Program-made: the position numbers and the translations under genes
Shown: in pieces, positions 61,580 through 64,000 of the stretch
Layout of the letters: every line of letters starts with the position of its first letter
How positions within the stretch are numbered: the stretch's first letter is position 1
Notes under the pieces: generated by a model
Database searches by the model: none
What the model was told of the DNA's origin: nothing
The model's input: only the letters and a program-made list of their open reading frames with translations
Source: Bacillus sp. PK3_68
GTDB taxonomy: Bacteria; Bacillota; Bacilli; Bacillales; Domibacillaceae
DNA: 64,000 bases
Assembly: GCF_003600835.1 (NCBI RefSeq)
Contig: NZ_NQYC01000001.1
Span: 558,001-622,000, forward strand
Reading direction: 5' to 3'

Positions 61580-62305
61580 ATGGCTGGAAATAGTAGTATT
61601 GAATGGACCGAAGCCACTTGGAACCCGGTAACAGGCTGCACGAAGGTTTCAGAAGGATGTAAACACTGTTATGCTGAACGTATGGCAAAGCGACTACATG
61701 CCATGGGTAACCCACGATACATAGATGGATTTAACGTAACTTTACATCCTGATTTAATTGACGCTCCTCGGAAGTGGGTTAAACCAAGAAAAATTTTTGT
61801 GAATTCTATGTCTGACCTTTTTCACAAAGATATACCATTAGAATTTATTCAAAGAGTATTTCTCACAATGAATGAAACTCCTCAGCATTCTTATCAGGTA
61901 TTAACAAAACGTCCTGAAAGAGCTGCTGAGTTAGCTTCTTATTTAACTTTTACCCCCAACATTTGGTTAGGTACTAGTGTGGAAAATCAACGTGTTATAG
62001 AAAGAATCGATTATCTAAAACAAATTCCTGCCCATATCCGTTTCTTATCCTGTGAACCCCTCTTAGGTCCTCTCTACTTGGAGCTTGAAGGAATTCACTG
62101 GGTAATCGTCGGTGGAGAATCAGGGCCTGGTGCTCGTCCTATGGAGGCTGATTGGGCACTTTCTATTCGAGATCAATGCCAAGAGCAAAATGTTGCCTTC
62201 TTTTTTAAACAATGGGGAGGCGTACAAAAACATCGTCATGGAAGAGTCTTAGACGGACAAACATATGATGAATATCCCGAAGCAAGTTTGGCTTGCGAAA
62301 GATAA
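61580..62305 (+). CDS. DUF5131 (phage Gp37/Gp68-like) three-Cys protein
   Basis: 241 aa from ATG 61580 behind [26 protein letters not shown] and [12 protein letters not shown] carry the three cysteines (C-x6-C-x2-C), likely an iron-sulfur site of a radical-SAM-like barrel; [36 protein letters not shown] and [14 protein letters not shown] are family signatures. Partner of TcmP. Role unknown; probably a nucleic-acid or nucleotide modification system. Confidence 0.9.
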   Translation: MAGNSSIEWTEATWNPVTGCTKVSEGCKHCYAERMAKRLHAMGNPRYIDGFNVTLHPDLIDAPRKWVKPRKIFVNSMSDLFHKDIPLEFIQRVFLTMNETPQHSYQVLTKRPERAAELASYLTFTPNIWLGTSVENQRVIERIDYLKQIPAHIRFLSCEPLLGPLYLELEGIHWVIVGGESGPGARPMEADWALSIRDQCQEQNVAFFFKQWGGVQKHRHGRVLDGQTYDEYPEASLACER

Positions 62306-62311
62306 ATATCT

Positions 62312-62345
62312 CCCCCCATCTTCTACGAGATGGGGTTTTATTGTA
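62312..62345 (+). terminator. Terminator after DUF5131 gene
   Basis: CCCCATCT/AGATGGGG followed by TTTTATT. Confidence 0.85.
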
Positions 62346-62446
62346 AAACAAAAAGGGACAGACACTTTTAAGTTAATTAGATCTGTAAAGGATAAATAAG
62401 ACACCATTCAGCTTTCCTAACTTAATATGTACTCAAGTCATACTTT

Positions 62447-62507
62447 TCGAATGCTGGATATAGAATTTCAAATCGATTTATAGAATAATAGAAGAGAATA
62501 ATTTTCA
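62447..62507 (+). repeat. Imperfect direct repeat, copy B
   Basis: Starts TCGAATGCTGGATATAGAA; partner of copy A at 60473-60533. It lies upstream of the 203-aa protein gene, so the repeats bracket the TcmP-DUF5131 pair and may also be promoter regions. Confidence 0.6.
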
Positions 62508-62537
62508 CATTTAAACATCTAGAAAGGGAGAATGTAA

Positions 62538-63149
62538 ATGGGGAATTTATTTAAAGGTTGTCTAGGCTGTTTGGGTCTAATCATTCTGTTGTCTCTTGTA
62601 ATCGGTGGATGCAGCGCTTATTTCGGCGCAAAAGAATATGACAAGACAGGGGAATCTGTTACCGAAGCGCCTGCAGAAAAGCCCCCTAATAGTGAGGACA
62701 ATGAAACAATCAGCAAGAAGGAAGAGACAGTAAACGAAAACAAAGAGACAGCAGAAAAAGGAAGCTGGTTATCTAAAATTCAAGAAGTAGCGGCTTCAGA
62801 TAAAACGAAAACAGAAAAGTTTGATGAAGTCAGCTTGTATGCTCAAGATTATAATGCTAGTGACAGCGAGCGTACGGGGTTTGAGAATTATATCGTTAAT
62901 GAATATAAAACCGGTAAGTACCTAGCAGATATAGAAAATGACGAGTATATGTTGATGAATATCTTTAAAGCTGAGGTTGTCGATACTTACTATGATCACC
63001 GAGGACAGGACAATACGCCGATCGCCCTCTTTGCTTTTGATTTTTGGCAGAACGCAAAGTATACATACAGAGGCGTTGATGATGTGAATAGTCATGAGGT
63101 TAAGGCGAATGAAGAACAGATGGATAAGGCTTTGGCGAAGATGTATTGA
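62538..63149 (+). CDS. Secreted or membrane-anchored protein of unknown function
   Basis: 203 aa behind AAGGGAG. N-terminal hydrophobic segment (LGLIILLSLVIGGCSAYFG) with a lipobox-like LVIGGC; so either a lipoprotein (Cys25) or single-pass anchor. An acidic Glu/Lys/Thr linker (about 38-75) precedes a folded domain (about 76-203; FENYIVNEYKTGKYLADIEN, FAFDFWQNAKYTYRGV). Resembles Bacillus DUF4969-like or DUF5105-type surface proteins only loosely. Confidence 0.7.
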   Translation: MGNLFKGCLGCLGLIILLSLVIGGCSAYFGAKEYDKTGESVTEAPAEKPPNSEDNETISKKEETVNENKETAEKGSWLSKIQEVAASDKTKTEKFDEVSLYAQDYNASDSERTGFENYIVNEYKTGKYLADIENDEYMLMNIFKAEVVDTYYDHRGQDNTPIALFAFDFWQNAKYTYRGVDDVNSHEVKANEEQMDKALAKMY

Positions 63150-63156
63150 ATAAACA

Positions 63157-63196
63157 AAACACCCACTGAAGAAATTGAATTCAGTGGGTGTTTGCT
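63157..63196 (+). terminator. Terminator of the 203-aa gene
   Basis: AACACCCACTGAA/TTCAGTGGGTGTT, 13-bp stem, then TGCTTT. Confidence 0.85.
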
Positions 63197-63306
63197 TTAG
63201 TTATCTGGTATCCCTCCCAGTGCAAACATATGAAGGATTTTTTCAAATTATTCTTATGATTATTGATAATTTTAATAGACACTATTGTACTAAAGCACAC
63301 AATGGT

Positions 63307-63666
63307 TCAATATCTACCCCAAAACTTTTCAATTTCATCTGAAGCTTTTCTTGTTTCAGCACCCATATATTTATATGCAGTTTGTAGCAATTTCTTGGAG
63401 TCGCCAAGTCGTGCAAGAATCGTAACACTTAATAAGTCTTTAACATCATTATCACCTTGAGTTGCCATCCGTTCAAAAAAATTAAATAAATCTTTAATCT
63501 TGGCTATATCCTTCTCTTTACCAATTAATTCAATAAAATAATCGTTACACTCACCAAAGAATACATGATTTAAAACTTCACCATTAAAGTCAATATGTTC
63601 CTGTAATAAAGGCTTATACTCCTTGAAGTTTTCAGTAAAATGCTTTGTTAAGTCATTGTAATTCAT
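63307..63666 (-). CDS. Hypothetical helical protein (immunity-like)
   Basis: 119 aa with ribosome site AGGAGG. Helical throughout: LTKHFTENFKEYKPLLQEHI, FFERMATQGDNDVKDLLSVT, ending ARLGDSKKLLQTAYKYMG. The acidic, all-helical layout with the phrase DVKDLLSVTILARLGD is common in DUF7674-like and polymorphic-toxin immunity proteins. No toxin gene is seen beside it. Confidence 0.6.
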   Translation of the reverse strand: MNYNDLTKHFTENFKEYKPLLQEHIDFNGEVLNHVFFGECNDYFIELIGKEKDIAKIKDLFNFFERMATQGDNDVKDLLSVTILARLGDSKKLLQTAYKYMGAETRKASDEIEKFWGRY

Positions 63667-63785
63667 TTTTCCTCCTGTTCTAAAACGTGTTTAATAATTA
63701 TTATTCTATGAAGTGGATTGGCTCCCCTTCGTCAACTCCCCTGCCTAGTTAGCTTAAGAAGAAAAGAATCGCCGCATACCCCCAT

Positions 63786-64000
63786 TTATTCACCTACTAA
63801 ACCATCACCATCTCGATCATCCATATATTTATAGAGCCATGAATCTCGCGTAATTGGCATTTTAAAGCCAGCAGCTTTGGCTTCAGCGATAGTAACACTT
63901 CCGTTATGATTGGTATCCACTTTACTAACATCTTCATTACTATTTTTCGTTTCGGCTGCAGGTACATTATCTGTTTTCGGTGGCGTACTGATCGTACCTG
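63786..64000 (-). CDS. Excalibur-domain protein, C-terminal part (cut by window edge)
   Basis: 71 codons visible up to TAA 63786. A Thr/Pro/Asn linker, then VDTNHNGSVTIAEAKAAGF (EF-hand-like) and the closing YKYMDDRDGDGLVGE, the DxDxDGxxCE-like extracellular calcium-binding Excalibur signature with its cysteine replaced by Val. Probably a secreted protein; the N-terminus lies outside the window. Confidence 0.75.
   Translation of the reverse strand, partial: GTISTPPKTDNVPAAETKNSNEDVSKVDTNHNGSVTIAEAKAAGFKMPITRDSWLYKYMDDRDGDGLVGE

Noticed and set aside
16000-62500. att sites bordering the prophage
   Set aside because: No convincing long direct repeat pairs the left flank (15.7-16.1 kb) with any right flank, and no tRNA gene was recognised.

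Overview
The window looks like the chromosome of a Bacillaceae (Firmicutes) bacterium. A riboflavin operon in the Bacillus order ribD-ribE-ribBA-ribH sits behind an FMN riboswitch, Shine-Dalgarno sites are strong AGGAGG types, TTG and GTG starts are common, and the resident prophage is of the PBSX/skin family otherwise known from Bacillus. Genus and species cannot be read from the sequence.

Layout. 1-10.7 kb is chromosomal metabolism: D-serine ammonia-lyase, diaminopimelate epimerase, a GlpM-like membrane protein divergent from a LysR regulator, an AzgA-type nucleobase permease, two small helical proteins, and the riboflavin operon with promoter, riboswitch and leader terminator. 10.7-15.9 kb holds low-complexity and small accessory proteins (Gln-rich membrane protein, Asn/Asp-rich lipoprotein, YjdF-like protein), a methyltransferase overlapping a broken DUF1657 gene, and a membrane phosphoesterase. 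16-54.8 kb is a PBSX/skin-like prophage. Almost everything runs on the minus strand, so its genetic order reads from high to low coordinates: repressor/Cro switch (54.0-54.8), early genes (excisionase-like HTH, YqaI, annealing protein plus nuclease, DnaD-like and DnaC-like replication proteins, DUF1064), late regulator (sigma-like), terminase, portal, MuF, XkdF, capsid, connectors, contractile sheath and tube, tail-assembly chaperone with a classic frameshift site, tape measure, baseplate XkdP-XkdU, tail fibres including a beta-propeller, holin and GH25 endolysin.

The prophage carries many cargo genes: a DinB protein, a DUF4440 protein, a MarR-GNAT fusion with a frame-broken MFS exporter, a Spo0E-like phosphatase (55 aa) that should dephosphorylate Spo0A~P, and a tandemly duplicated module coding Cys-containing proteins that drags along pieces of phage genes. 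No integrase and no attachment sites were found in the window.

54.9-62.4 kb, just right of the repressor, looks like a defence-type island. It contains a 600-aa HEPN protein, a divergently transcribed compact structured RNA with its own sigma-A promoter and terminator, a HAD - phosphoribosyltransferase/zinc-ribbon - DprA-like operon whose three core genes all start with TTG, and the pair three-Cys-motif partner protein (TcmP) plus DUF5131. Imperfect 60-bp direct repeats flank the last pair. This is my best candidate for a poorly described system. The right end (62.5-64 kb) has three small accessory or secreted proteins, the last cut by the window edge.

Three long genes (XkdN, XkdQ and the MFS exporter) each break by the same one-base loss at an A-run. 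This could mean recoding, decay or homopolymer errors in the assembly.
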